The position numbers were made by a program, and so were the translations under genes. From contig CAZJWJ010000006.1 in NCBI GenBank assembly GCA_964549495.1, positions 23,225 through 87,224 of the forward strand: DNA of 64,000 nucleotides, read 5' to 3'. The DNA is from JACKBJ01 sp964549495. Its GTDB lineage: Bacteria; Chloroflexota; Anaerolineae; Epilineales; Epilineaceae. Positions 26,461 through 35,818 of the stretch are shown here, in pieces. Every line of letters begins with the position of its first letter. Position 1 is the stretch's first letter. The notes beneath the pieces are model-generated. The model worked only from the letters and a program-made list of their open reading frames with translations, was not told the DNA's origin and searched no databases.

Positions 26461-27440
26461 TCGGGACGCGCAGCGTGCATGGCCGGCCTCGGTGCAAGCC
26501 GTCCACATTCGGGCGGGGCCTCGCGACCAAGGTCCTCATCGCTTGCAGCTTGATCGCCGGCGGCCTGGCCACGATGTCCTGCGCAACCGAGCCGATCCGC
26601 GAGTCGACCATCGACCCTCGGCCGGTTGCCACGGCGTCGCGGGCCGGATCGACCGCTGCTGCCAGGGGGACCACGACCGCCACGGCGACCGCGACGGCGG
26701 TGATCACCTCGATCATGCCGACCGAAGTCATCGACGCGACCGACCTGACGGGCGGGTCCGATGTGACCGAAACGATCGACGGGACCCATGCCCGCAGGGT
26801 ACCCGCCGAGACCGACACGTCCGTCGTCGAAGGCGAGACGGATGACTTGCCGCATGTCACGCCCGAACCTTCGAGGGAGAGCGATGCCGCTCCTGATCCC
26901 ACCTCCGCTTCGAGCCCGGATCCGGTCTGCCGGCCGCCCGTCGAGGACTACGCGCGGGTGGAGGTGGCGGGCGAGACCTTGAATCGGCGTACGGTGACGA
27001 TGCTGGAGACGGCGATGGAGATCTACGCGGGGCCGGCCGATCTGAAGCGGGTGGCGCAGGGTTCCTACACCGATGCGGTGGAGGGCAGCTTCGGCACCCA
27101 CGACGGGGGCGGGGCGGTGGATCTGTCGATCCGCAACCCGGCGGCACCGGCCGAGCGCTTGTTCGAGGAGGTGCCGGCCATGATCCAGGCCCTGAGGCAA
27201 GCCGGCTTCGCGGCTTGGTACCGCGATTGGAACGAGGTCTTTCCCGGCTCGGTGCCGCATATCCACGCCATCGCTATCGGGGACGCGGAGCTCTCGGAGG
27301 CGGCGCGCTTGCAGCTGGACGGGCCGGCCGGCTACCTCCGCGGCTTCAACGGCCTGCCGGTCGATCCGCCGGTGGCCGACGGCCACGGGGGGCCGGTGGT
27401 TTGCGACTGGATGGAATCACTCGCTCTCGATCTCCGGTAG
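26457..27440 (+). CDS. Lipoprotein with a C-terminal M15/hedgehog-like metallopeptidase fold
   Basis: 327 residues from a GTG overlapping the ICMT stop. The signal peptide ends in a lipobox ATMSC (C42), followed by a long Thr/Ala/Asp-rich linker (43-155) and a C-terminal domain. That domain has GTHDGGGAVDLS and, later, PHIHAIAIGD, the spacing of the H-x6-D ... H zinc ligands of D-Ala-D-Ala carboxypeptidase (M15) and related folds. It may trim peptidoglycan or be an inactive binding version. The 3' end overlaps the convergent gene at 27332 by about 109 bases. An alternative start is the second GTG at about 26481. Confidence 0.68.
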   Translation: MIGTRSVHGRPRCKPSTFGRGLATKVLIACSLIAGGLATMSCATEPIRESTIDPRPVATASRAGSTAAARGTTTATATATAVITSIMPTEVIDATDLTGGSDVTETIDGTHARRVPAETDTSVVEGETDDLPHVTPEPSRESDAAPDPTSASSPDPVCRPPVEDYARVEVAGETLNRRTVTMLETAMEIYAGPADLKRVAQGSYTDAVEGSFGTHDGGGAVDLSIRNPAAPAERLFEEVPAMIQALRQAGFAAWYRDWNEVFPGSVPHIHAIAIGDAELSEAARLQLDGPAGYLRGFNGLPVDPPVADGHGGPVVCDWMESLALDLR

Positions 27441-29548
27441 TAGAGCAAGCCACCGACTTCGGCAGCTGCCACCAGGAGATCGCCGTCGACATCGAGGCCG
27501 GTGATCTCGTAGCTAGACCGCAGCCACTGCCGGACGCGGGGCCGGGTGGGGTCCGAGACATCGATGTCGACGATGCCGGCTTGGCCCCGGCCATCCGAGC
27601 GAGGCGCATGCCACGCGTAGAGGTGTCCGTCTTCGAGGTGCAGCCCCCGCAGCGGATACCCCAAGCGCATGCGGCTCAGCCTGTGGGGTGCACCGGGCTC
27701 GGCGATGTCATAGACCTCGAGGATTCCGGCAGACCAGCCGGATTCGTGGATGCTACTGACTTCATCGGGATGCTGGTAGCGATTGCCGATCGCAAACAGC
27801 AGATTGCCGTCGACCAAGATGGTGTGGCTTGGCTGCTCGAGCGAGCGTTCGGATTCCAGGCGAAAGAAGCCGGCCGGATCGATGCTCAGCTCGAGCAGTT
27901 CGCCACGCCCCGTGGCGACGAAGGCGCGGTTGGCTTGGAGCGCGATCGACCGCGCCATGCGATCGCCGAGGTGCAGCTTGGCTCGGCGCTGCAGGATGTT
28001 CGGACCGACGACATCGTAGAGATGCAGGGCGCGGCCTCCGACGAGCAACTGCTCCCCTCGATGATCGAATCGGTGATCGAAGCTGTTGAGCCAGTCGCCC
28101 GCGAGGTCGCGATGTGACAGCCGCCATCGTTCTCGCGGATCTCCCGTGTCTGGCAGATCGACCGCCGTGACAAATTGGTGAAGGAGGTGCGCTTCGATCG
28201 TCTTCGCGAGCGCCCAACGCCCACCGTCGGCGAGCCGAAGGTCCACGATGCTGCCCCCGACCGCCCGCATGCGACCGATGGGCTCGGAGAGGCTGTGCGG
28301 ATCGATGGGACGCTGGACCGTCCTCAGCTCCCGCGCGCCATCGAGATGAGCTCGATCACCGTTGAGTTGGATCGTCCGCGGCCGGCCGAAGCCGAGGACA
28401 CCGATCTGCCAAGGTCTGGCAGATTCGTCGGTCGAATACTCGATGTGCATGTCCTCCGACTCGTCGATCACGCCTGACGAGCGTGGACCGTCGAGATCGA
28501 CGAAGCCGTAGCCGCCGAAGTCCCTCGCGTACAGGATCTGTGTCGCGCCGGCCTGGAGTTCGTGATAGTCGCCCGCAAAGACTTCGACGGTCATCCGTGG
28601 CTTGCCAACGTCGGCCTTTGGGATGCGCAAGATGAACGAGGGCTCGGTCGCCATTCCGACGAAGACGGAGTCGTCACCGATCGTGAGTTCCGGTGCCAAC
28701 CCGAACGGTTGGGAGCCAATAGACGCCGTGATCCGTGGCGCGCGAGCTTGGCGAAGGTCCGCACGATGGACTTCGCCACCGTTCGTCATCCAGAGGTCTC
28801 GACCGTCCATGGCGAGGGCCGTGATCGCGTACTCGGTCTCGAGGCGCGAGAGTCGGGTCATGCGGCCGGGATCGCTGATGTCGATCACCGAGATGCCAGG
28901 CGTTCGAGGGCGTTCCCACGCATCGTATCTGGTCTCGATCATCGCCATGATTCCCGCGTCGAGCGAGATGCTCCGGATCTCCATGCCGGCTTCCATCGGC
29001 AGCAGGCGGTCGATCCCCCTCGCGCCACCGGCCGCCGTGACGTCGATCGCCACCACTCCGGTGCGGCCCGTCGCGACGAAGAGCGTGCCGTCATCGCCCG
29101 CGGCCTGCCAGGCGAAGCCCGGCAATGGTATCCGCGCGCCGAGCCGCGGATGATCGGGTAGCGAGATGTCGAACTCGACCAGTCCGGAGCGACCCAGGGT
29201 GGCGAAGGCCCGGTCGCCATCGATCCAGAGATCGGTGATCTCGTCGTCGAGAATGCGCGATCGACCGACCCTTCGGCCGGGTGCACCCGCAGGCTGCAGC
29301 GCGACGATCAGCCGCCGGCCCTCGCCGAAGTAGACCCGGTCCCCGCTTCGGGCGATGGCCCGGGTCGCGCCACCGAGCTGGTCGACGAGTCGGAACTCGG
29401 CGGGCGGTGGCCGTCGAGCCGGCGGTGCTTCGGTCGCGGCCGCGACGATACCTGGTCGCCCGTCTTCAGCGGAGACCCCTCGAGCCCGAGATGTCGGGAT
29501 GGCACCGGCCAAGAGGAGCAGGATCACCAGACATCGGTGTCGAGACAT
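27332..29548 (-). CDS. Secreted LVIVD-repeat beta-propeller protein
   Basis: About 738 residues. A signal peptide (CLVILLLLAGAIPTSRA) and a Pro-rich segment precede LVIVD-type blades: LVEFDISLPDHPRLGARI, GVVAIDVTAAGG, ISVIDISDPGRMTRL and, near the end, AGIVDIDVSDPTRP. GTG at 29551 or ATG at 29548 could start it; GGAG fits both. It is a paralogue of the protein at 2956-5079. The last about 35 residues overlap the convergent lipoprotein gene and look like a read-on tail without propeller features. Predicted cell-surface scaffold, ligand unknown. Confidence 0.8.
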   Translation of the reverse strand: MSRHRCLVILLLLAGAIPTSRARGVSAEDGRPGIVAAATEAPPARRPPPAEFRLVDQLGGATRAIARSGDRVYFGEGRRLIVALQPAGAPGRRVGRSRILDDEITDLWIDGDRAFATLGRSGLVEFDISLPDHPRLGARIPLPGFAWQAAGDDGTLFVATGRTGVVAIDVTAAGGARGIDRLLPMEAGMEIRSISLDAGIMAMIETRYDAWERPRTPGISVIDISDPGRMTRLSRLETEYAITALAMDGRDLWMTNGGEVHRADLRQARAPRITASIGSQPFGLAPELTIGDDSVFVGMATEPSFILRIPKADVGKPRMTVEVFAGDYHELQAGATQILYARDFGGYGFVDLDGPRSSGVIDESEDMHIEYSTDESARPWQIGVLGFGRPRTIQLNGDRAHLDGARELRTVQRPIDPHSLSEPIGRMRAVGGSIVDLRLADGGRWALAKTIEAHLLHQFVTAVDLPDTGDPRERWRLSHRDLAGDWLNSFDHRFDHRGEQLLVGGRALHLYDVVGPNILQRRAKLHLGDRMARSIALQANRAFVATGRGELLELSIDPAGFFRLESERSLEQPSHTILVDGNLLFAIGNRYQHPDEVSSIHESGWSAGILEVYDIAEPGAPHRLSRMRLGYPLRGLHLEDGHLYAWHAPRSDGRGQAGIVDIDVSDPTRPRVRQWLRSSYEITGLDVDGDLLVAAAEVGGLLYYRRSRASDSIQSQTTGPPWPSATGGSTGRPLKPRR

Positions 29549-29691
29549 CACGATCGGTCTCCAGAGGGGTCGAGGGAACGGAGTCCCTCGACCCTCATCA
29601 AGAAGCGTGCCGATCGATCAGGCCGTGCCGTGGCGCGCGGGTCGCGTGATTGCGACAGCCGCTCGCATCTCGAGACCGAGCACCCGTGACG

Positions 29692-31647
29692 TCAGGGACA
29701 GCCCGCCTTGAAGATCAGGCTGTTGAAGAGCGGGTGGTAGGGTTTGCCCGGGTCGACTAGCGAGAGGCAGTTGCGCGGCGGGTTGTTGGGTCCCGGCGGC
29801 AGGTTGGGATTGGCCGGCAGGCCGTAGCCGGCCACCTTGCTCGGGTCGGCCAGCGCGGCGGCGAGCACGGCCGGCGGCACGCGCTCCCGCGCGGCATCGC
29901 TGACGCCAGCGCCGCCGGCCGCGGTGGCCGTCGCCGTGGGTGGCAGGTTGGGCGTGGCCGTCGAGGGTAGACCCGGCGTGGAGGTCGGAGCCGGGATCGG
30001 CGTGTCCGTCGGGCCGGGCAGGGGTGTTGCGGTATTGGTGGGTGCCAGTGTAGGCGTGCCCGGCACGGCAGGGGTTGCCGTGACCACTCCACCGGTTGGC
30101 GTAGGGGGAAGGGTCGATGTGGGAGCAGAGGAGCCGCCGATTCGGAGCAACATCGCCATATGATCCCTTGCGCGCGGCATGCCCCCGCCCTGGGCGGGGA
30201 TGCCTGTGTAACTGGTCAGATCCATCGCGGCCGCCTCGGCGATCTCGGTGACCACGACGGCCAGGGGCTGATCGCCGCGGATGACGGCCTGGCCGTAGGT
30301 GCCCGGGGGCAGGCCGGGTAGGTCCGGTGGCCACCACAGCACACCTCCTTCCGCGGGGAGGGTGGCCGCGCAGGCCGCACCGCAGCTCAGATCGCTGCCG
30401 GCCGCGTCGATGGGGGCGATGGTCACGCTGGCCTCTTCACTACCGAGATTCATCACCTGGATCGCCGTCGTCTGCCGAATCATCGTGCCCGCGCGGTTGA
30501 GGAAGTGCGGCAGGTGGACGGTTTGTGCGCCGCGATCGGCCGGCATGGCGTCGTAGGCCTGGGCCAAGGAGCCCGTCCCAACGCTGCGATCGACGATCGT
30601 GGCCACGATGGGGCCGCCAGCCGATTCGAGGATGGCGCTGGCGCTGCAGCCGGCCGGCAGCGGTCCGGTTGCGGGGGACTGGCTCAAGCGGACCATCTGC
30701 CCCGCGCCGATGGAGATCGGGCCCGCGGAGAACTGCTGTCCCCCACAGCTGCCCGCCACACCGAGAAAGCGGAGGCTCAGCTCGACCGGGTCACTCCCCG
30801 GCGCCAAGGCCACGATCTGGCTGTCCAGCGGCGTCGAGCTCGAGTCGCCGGGATCCAAAGGCACTTCGGCGTGGATCATCGGGGCGTAGAGCCGATCCGC
30901 GGCCTCGTCGGTCACCCATCCCGAAAGCGCATAGGTGCCCTTGTCGCTGTTCTCGATGTCGACGATGTGGCTGACGACGATGGGTACATTGGCCGTGATC
31001 CGGGCCCAACCGTCGAAGCCGTCCGGCACCGCGGCGAACTCCGCGTTCTTGCCGAGGTCCAGCGTGGCCGAGGTCCCGGGCCCGATCGAGAAGAGCGATT
31101 CCTGTACCGGGCTGCCGTCCGTGCCGAGCAGCTCGAAGGTTGCTTGCGCCTGCTGCGAGGTGTCGGTGTTCTGAATGGAGATCAGCGAGGTCTCTGCCAT
31201 GTGACCTTTCACCACGCCGGGGAGCAGCAGGTCCGTCGCCGGTTCGTGGCTGCCGTACATGATCGCACCACCGGAGGTTGGCCACTCAGTGCGCGAGATC
31301 GTGCCGATGTCGCGATCCGAGCTCAGGATGGCCGCATAGGCGCCGTTCTGAAGCGTGTTCTCGTCGTTCAGGATGAGCTTGGTGGCGGCGCCAGGTGCCA
31401 CCGGCGACCGCACGAGCGAGATCGGCGAACCGCCGCGTTGGTTGTAGAGGTCGGCCACCACGGTGGCCGGCTGGCTGGAATCGAGGTTCTGGATCCAGAG
31501 CTGCGAGTTGCCGGCACCCTGGATGCCGGTGGGGCCGGCCAGGGCGGTCGATCCGGTGTCCTCGGGCAGGAGCCATGAGCTCGTGGCCAGGATGCCGGCA
31601 AGCGCCAGCATGCTAGCGAGGACGAGGGGGGCGCGAAGTTGGGACAT
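29692..31647 (-). CDS. Secreted protein with QN-type beta-sandwich repeats and a Pro/Thr-rich stalk
   Basis: 651 residues; ATG with AAGGAG seven bases upstream, then a signal peptide (1-38). At least three repeats begin with a QN-like strand: LWIQNLDSSQPATVVADLY, ISIQNTDTSQQAQATFEL and IQVMNLGSEEASVTIAPI. A long Thr/Pro stalk (about 500-585) and a short Cys-containing tail follow. The block QPLAVVVTEIAEAAAMDLTS is shared with the protein at 56393 (QPLAILVDVVEDAGMSSYT), so they are paralogues. Likely an extracellular adhesin or S-layer-like protein. Confidence 0.8.
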   Translation of the reverse strand: MSQLRAPLVLASMLALAGILATSSWLLPEDTGSTALAGPTGIQGAGNSQLWIQNLDSSQPATVVADLYNQRGGSPISLVRSPVAPGAATKLILNDENTLQNGAYAAILSSDRDIGTISRTEWPTSGGAIMYGSHEPATDLLLPGVVKGHMAETSLISIQNTDTSQQAQATFELLGTDGSPVQESLFSIGPGTSATLDLGKNAEFAAVPDGFDGWARITANVPIVVSHIVDIENSDKGTYALSGWVTDEAADRLYAPMIHAEVPLDPGDSSSTPLDSQIVALAPGSDPVELSLRFLGVAGSCGGQQFSAGPISIGAGQMVRLSQSPATGPLPAGCSASAILESAGGPIVATIVDRSVGTGSLAQAYDAMPADRGAQTVHLPHFLNRAGTMIRQTTAIQVMNLGSEEASVTIAPIDAAGSDLSCGAACAATLPAEGGVLWWPPDLPGLPPGTYGQAVIRGDQPLAVVVTEIAEAAAMDLTSYTGIPAQGGGMPRARDHMAMLLRIGGSSAPTSTLPPTPTGGVVTATPAVPGTPTLAPTNTATPLPGPTDTPIPAPTSTPGLPSTATPNLPPTATATAAGGAGVSDAARERVPPAVLAAALADPSKVAGYGLPANPNLPPGPNNPPRNCLSLVDPGKPYHPLFNSLIFKAGCP

Positions 31648-31800
31648 GTCGGTCTCCTTGCAAGATCGGCCTGCGAACGGTAGGGGATCCACTGCGGCGG
31701 TGCAGTACGCTCGACGTCGAGATGCGCGCCGGGCTTTCAGGGTAAGGGCTCGTCGCCTCGAGGTCCCGGCGGACGGGAGCGATTGCACCCTGGATCTACC

Positions 31801-32916
31801 TCACCGGCCAAGCCAGGGAAGGAAGGCTCCCGTTTCCGAGGCTAGCACCTCGATCTCCGGGATTTCGAATTCGGCCTGGATGGGCCGCCGCTCGTGGTCC
31901 CGCAGATCGATGCTGGCCGACCGGGCAAGCGGCAGCATGCCCGCGACCTCGGGTCGAAGGCCGACCCGGAAACTCTGGACTCCCGTGTCGGTGGACGGCA
32001 CACGCCATTGCAGGCTGCGCCCATCGCCGCGGATCTCGGCCGAGGGCAGCGAGCTGCCCGACACGGCCCGTATTCCCTCCGGCAGCTCGAGCTGGAGGAC
32101 GAGGTCGCGCAGGTAGCGACTCTCCAGGAAGCTGGCAACGCGATCCAAGTCCTCATCGAGCCGCGCCGTGTCTTCGGGCGGGTAGAAGTATCGACCCGAA
32201 ATGGCCGCCTGGCGTAGACAGGCCGCATCGCAGCGCCCGCTGGCGCATTGCGCCATCAGCAGCATCCCGGAGCGCTTGGCCTGCCGCGCCGCATCGAGGA
32301 CGACTTGGCAGCCCGCGGGGCAGCGTCCGTCGGAGACCAGGATCATGATCTCCTGGATGATGGAATCGCTCATCGGACGGGCGATCGGAGCGCGTGCTTC
32401 GACGAGCATTTCTCTGGCGACGTCGATGCCCAGAGCCAGGTCGGATGCCGATGCTCCGCTGACCACCGGCTCGACGGTATCCAGACAGGCAAACGCGGCC
32501 CGCATCCCGGGCTCCAGCGCGCAACGCGCCTCGATCCTGTCGGCGTAGACTACGACCCCCACCTGCAACTCGGGCTGGCCGTCGAGGTTCTCGAGCGCTA
32601 GACGCAATCGCGCGCGCAGCCTATCGAAGTCGAAGTCCGGATCGCCCTGGCCGGCCGCCGCGTCGACGACCAAGGCGATATGGGTGGCCGTGTACTCCTC
32701 GGGGCAGTCGATGTCGGCGACGAAGGAAGCGGTGACCGTCTCGCCGAGCGCGACCTGATCCGGCCGGGCGTACAGGTCCGCCTCGATCCGGCACGGGCTG
32801 GGGTCGTTCTGTGCCAGCGCGGCCGGGTGGGAGGGCATGGGTTGCAGCAAGGACAGCAACCCGAGAGCCATTCCGAACGTGACCCACTGCCGAACAACTC
32901 GAACCATCCTATCCAT
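31801..32916 (-). CDS. Secreted vWA-like protein lacking a canonical MIDAS
   Basis: 371 residues: a signal peptide (1-36), a beta-rich start (DLYARPDQVALGETVTASF), a vWA fold (about 80-250) and a C-terminal beta region. The usual DxSxS is replaced by VVDAAAGQGD. The distal strand EIMILVSDGRC retains Asp. The arrangement matches the N-terminal half of the protein at 22696. It ends in GAFLPWLGR, a variant LPL tail. Eight or more Cys outside the cytosol suggest disulfides. It is 153 bases downstream of the gene starting at 31647, counted along the plus strand. Confidence 0.78.
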   Translation of the reverse strand: MDRMVRVVRQWVTFGMALGLLSLLQPMPSHPAALAQNDPSPCRIEADLYARPDQVALGETVTASFVADIDCPEEYTATHIALVVDAAAGQGDPDFDFDRLRARLRLALENLDGQPELQVGVVVYADRIEARCALEPGMRAAFACLDTVEPVVSGASASDLALGIDVAREMLVEARAPIARPMSDSIIQEIMILVSDGRCPAGCQVVLDAARQAKRSGMLLMAQCASGRCDAACLRQAAISGRYFYPPEDTARLDEDLDRVASFLESRYLRDLVLQLELPEGIRAVSGSSLPSAEIRGDGRSLQWRVPSTDTGVQSFRVGLRPEVAGMLPLARSASIDLRDHERRPIQAEFEIPEIEVLASETGAFLPWLGR

Positions 32917-33247
32917 GCGCCATCTCCCCTGGTCTCACCGAAGCCGTCGACAAGGCTTGCCGCTCGCGTCATGAAGCGTCCGATCCGAGCGATGCTTCCG
33001 TACAAGACCTTAACCCGCGGCCAGGTCGGAATTGGACAGCCTTGTCAGGTCCGGGGTGGGCCGCCGGGAGTTTGCGGATTCTGACAGGGCGATACCAGCG
33101 TGCCGTCCCATCGCTCACGCCCTGCGCCCGTGGATTCTTGGGGCGGTGTACAATCCGCGTGCGCAGGGATGTCGTGCGGCCTCGGCTCGACCGGTGTCGC
33201 AGTCCGAGATCCGGGGTTCGATCGGATGGTCAGGCGGAGGGGAAGGG
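32917..33247. other. 331-base divergent intergenic region
   Basis: Lies between the start of the vWA-like gene (minus) and the Crp/Fnr gene (plus). The only notable elements are a TACAAT hexamer at 33149 and TTG-N10-CAA at 33138-33153. Neither has the spacing of a good promoter or Fnr box. No small gene was seen. Confidence 0.5.
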
Positions 33248-33982
33248 ATGGCGGATTCGATACGGGAGCGGGCCGATTTGCTGAGCGGTGTCGGGGTCTT
33301 CCGCGGGCTCGATGCCACGGCCTTGGAGGCCGTGGCTCGAGAGGCTCGGCCCAAGCGCTTGGCGGCTGGCGAGATGCTCCTGCGCCAGGACGAGCCGGCC
33401 GAAGACTTCTATGTGGTTACCGAGGGCCGGATTCGCCTGAGCCAGGTCACGGCCGAGGGGCACCAGGTGATCATGGGCTTCGTCGGGCCCGGCGGCGGGG
33501 TGGGGATCATCGCGGTCTTGGGCCGCATCGGCTACCCGGTCTCGGCCGAGGCGGTGGAGGACAGCGAGGTGCTGGCCTGGGAGGGCGAGGCCTTCGGCCA
33601 GCTCATGCTCGATCACCCGCAGCTGGCCGTCAACGGCATGCGCCTGGTAGCCGGCCGCTTCCGGGTGGTCATGGACCAGCTGCGCGAGCTGTCGACCGAG
33701 CGGGTCGAGCGCCGCGTGGCGCGGGCCCTGCTGCGGCTGACCGGGCAGACCGGCCGGCGCACCGAGCGCGGCATCCTGATCGACATGCCGCTCTCGCGCC
33801 AGGACCTGGCCGAGATGACCGGCACCACGCTCTTCACCGTCAGCCGGACGATGAAGGCCTGGGAGGAGCGCGGCCTGGTCCAGTCGGGTCGCAAGGAGAT
33901 CTGCGTCTGCGATCCCCATGGCCTGACGGTCATCGCCGAGGACCTGGTGGAGGCCGCTGGAGACGACGGGACGAACGACTGA
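33248..33982 (+). CDS. Crp/Fnr-family transcription regulator
   Basis: 244 residues: an N-terminal cyclic-nucleotide-binding-like beta-roll (20-140), a dimerisation helix, and a C-terminal winged helix (PLSRQDLAEMTGTTLFTVSRTMKAWEERGLVQ). The N-terminal Cys that hold the Fnr iron-sulfur cluster are absent, as is a classical cAMP-binding RxS motif. It may therefore be a heme/NO sensor of the Dnr/NnrR kind or bind another effector. In the recognition helix TLFTVSR, Ser-Arg of Fnr is kept but the Glu position is Phe. It lies 3 kb from the nitrogen-oxide island and is a candidate regulator of it (inference). A strong GGAGGGGAAGGG precedes the ATG. Confidence 0.9.
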   Translation: MADSIRERADLLSGVGVFRGLDATALEAVAREARPKRLAAGEMLLRQDEPAEDFYVVTEGRIRLSQVTAEGHQVIMGFVGPGGGVGIIAVLGRIGYPVSAEAVEDSEVLAWEGEAFGQLMLDHPQLAVNGMRLVAGRFRVVMDQLRELSTERVERRVARALLRLTGQTGRRTERGILIDMPLSRQDLAEMTGTTLFTVSRTMKAWEERGLVQSGRKEICVCDPHGLTVIAEDLVEAAGDDGTND

Positions 33983-34045
33983 CGCGATGGCGGGATGACG
34001 GGAAGCCTGCGTGCCGGTCGGGCACCGAGGATGGGGAGGTAGGAC

Positions 34046-35812
34046 ATGAACGCTCGCGGGAAGCGGTGGATTGCCTACGCGATCGTCGCGCTGGTCTTGG
34101 CGGCCATCGTCGCCGATCTGCTCGGCCCGGAGGCCGGTAGCCGGCCCAGCGCCCATGCCCAAGGCCCGTCCCCCGTCGATCTCATCCCCATCTCGACCGA
34201 GTTCAACAGCCTGATCGGCATCGACCACCATGCGCCGACCGATCGGGTGGTGGTCTCGGTCAACTACGCCACCGGCCAGCCCTACAACTTCGAGCTGGTG
34301 GCCTGGGACGGCAGCCGCACGCAGTTCTCCGAGATCGCCGGGCTGACCGAGGAGATCAAGATCGGCACCGTTTGGCAGAGCGACTGCACCGGCGGCTTCG
34401 AGCCGGGCGAGCTCTTCACCGGTACCGGCGTGCCAGGCGAGATCGCCCGGATCTCCTCCGACGGCAGCCAGATCCAGCGGCCCTGGGTCAGCCTGCCGGG
34501 CGAGGACGGGCTGATGCGCGGCGGCTTGTTCCAGGACCGCTTCTGCGTCTTCGACGGCGACCTGCTGGTGGTGACCACGACCGGAGGCGTGTGGCGCATC
34601 GATGCCGACGGGCAAGCGGAGCGCCTGGCGGCCCTCGGAGGGCATCTGGAGGGTGTAACCAGCGTTCCGAACGAGCCCGAGCGCTATGGGCCCTGGGCCG
34701 GCCGGCTGCTGACCGGCGACGAGAATCGGAACGAGATCTACGCCGTCGACGCCTCGGGTGCGGTGCATACCGAGCAGCTCGGCATCGCGCCGGAGGACTT
34801 CGACATCGTGCCGCCGCGCACCAACTTCTATGGCATCGACTACGCGGCCAAGCGCATCGTCGGCGTGCCGGCCGATGGCTGGCTGGACAAGCTGGGCGAC
34901 GTGGTCATCGCCCAGGAGAGCGGCCAGCTCTGGGACGTTCGCTGGGACGATGCCGCGGCTGCCTTCCAGGTCAGCTTGCTGGCCCGGGTCGGCCAGTGGG
35001 AGCACGTCACCTTCTCCACCGCCGGCCTGGTCGAGATCCCGACCGCCACGCCGACAGAGGCGCCCAGCCCGACCCCAGCGCCCAGCGCGACGGCGACGCG
35101 ACCGCCGACCGCCAGCCCGACGCCCGAGCGGTGGACCATCTACCTGCCCATCCTCTCCGAGCGCAAATGCGAGGACCGGCGGCTGGAGCTGGCCCTGGTG
35201 TTGGACATGTCGACCAGCATGCGCCGACCGCTGGCCGACGGCCGGCCCAAGCTCGACGCGGTCCTGGAGGCGGCCGGCACCTTCCTGGACGCCCTGGATT
35301 TGGACTCGGGCAGTCAGCGCGCGGCGCTTGCCGGCTTCAACGACCGCGCCTGGACCGCCCAGCCGGCCACGGGAGATCGCGCCGCGTTCGAGCGGGCGCT
35401 GGCCGCGCTGCCCGAGGGCATGGCCGAGGGCACGCGTCTCGACCTCGCTCTCGAGCAGGGGATCGAGCTGCTGGCCGGCGCACCGCCCGAGGCCGCCCGC
35501 GTGCTGATCCTGTTGACCGACGGTCTGCCCAACCGCGTGCCGACGCCGGTGCCGGCCGGCGGCCAAGAAGCCACCGTCCTGGCCGTGGCCGAGCGCGCTC
35601 GGGCGGCGGGCATCCGCATCTACACCATCGGCGTCGGCCGGCCCGACGCGCCCGAGCTGCCCGACCGCATCGATGCCGACCTGTTACGCGCCATCGCCGG
35701 CGATCCGGTGCGCTACCTCGAGGCCGCCGACGACCGGGCGCTGCGCGAGGCCTGGCGTGCGCTAAGCGTTGCCTTCTCCTGCCCGGCGGCCGGCATCCGC
35801 GATTCTGGCTGA
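34046..35812 (+). CDS. Secreted propeller-like plus von Willebrand A protein
   Basis: 588 residues: a signal peptide (1-39), a beta-propeller-like region (40-330, e.g. GVWRIDADGQAERLAALGG), a Thr/Pro linker (about 335-365), the element TIYLPILSERKC, and a C-terminal vWA domain with MIDAS ALVLDMSTSM and LLTDGLPNRVPTP. The vWA part is close to that of the protein at 58747 (shared LTDGLPNRVPTP). GGGGAGG precedes the ATG. It follows the Crp/Fnr gene by 63 bases and could be co-transcribed. Confidence 0.85.
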   Translation: MNARGKRWIAYAIVALVLAAIVADLLGPEAGSRPSAHAQGPSPVDLIPISTEFNSLIGIDHHAPTDRVVVSVNYATGQPYNFELVAWDGSRTQFSEIAGLTEEIKIGTVWQSDCTGGFEPGELFTGTGVPGEIARISSDGSQIQRPWVSLPGEDGLMRGGLFQDRFCVFDGDLLVVTTTGGVWRIDADGQAERLAALGGHLEGVTSVPNEPERYGPWAGRLLTGDENRNEIYAVDASGAVHTEQLGIAPEDFDIVPPRTNFYGIDYAAKRIVGVPADGWLDKLGDVVIAQESGQLWDVRWDDAAAAFQVSLLARVGQWEHVTFSTAGLVEIPTATPTEAPSPTPAPSATATRPPTASPTPERWTIYLPILSERKCEDRRLELALVLDMSTSMRRPLADGRPKLDAVLEAAGTFLDALDLDSGSQRAALAGFNDRAWTAQPATGDRAAFERALAALPEGMAEGTRLDLALEQGIELLAGAPPEAARVLILLTDGLPNRVPTPVPAGGQEATVLAVAERARAAGIRIYTIGVGRPDAPELPDRIDADLLRAIAGDPVRYLEAADDRALREAWRALSVAFSCPAAGIRDSG

Positions 35813-35818
35813 GCGGCG

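Noticed and set aside
33138..33153. TTG-N10-CAA near the Crp/Fnr start as an autoregulatory Fnr box
   Set aside because: The spacer is 10, not 8, and arms beyond three bases do not match.
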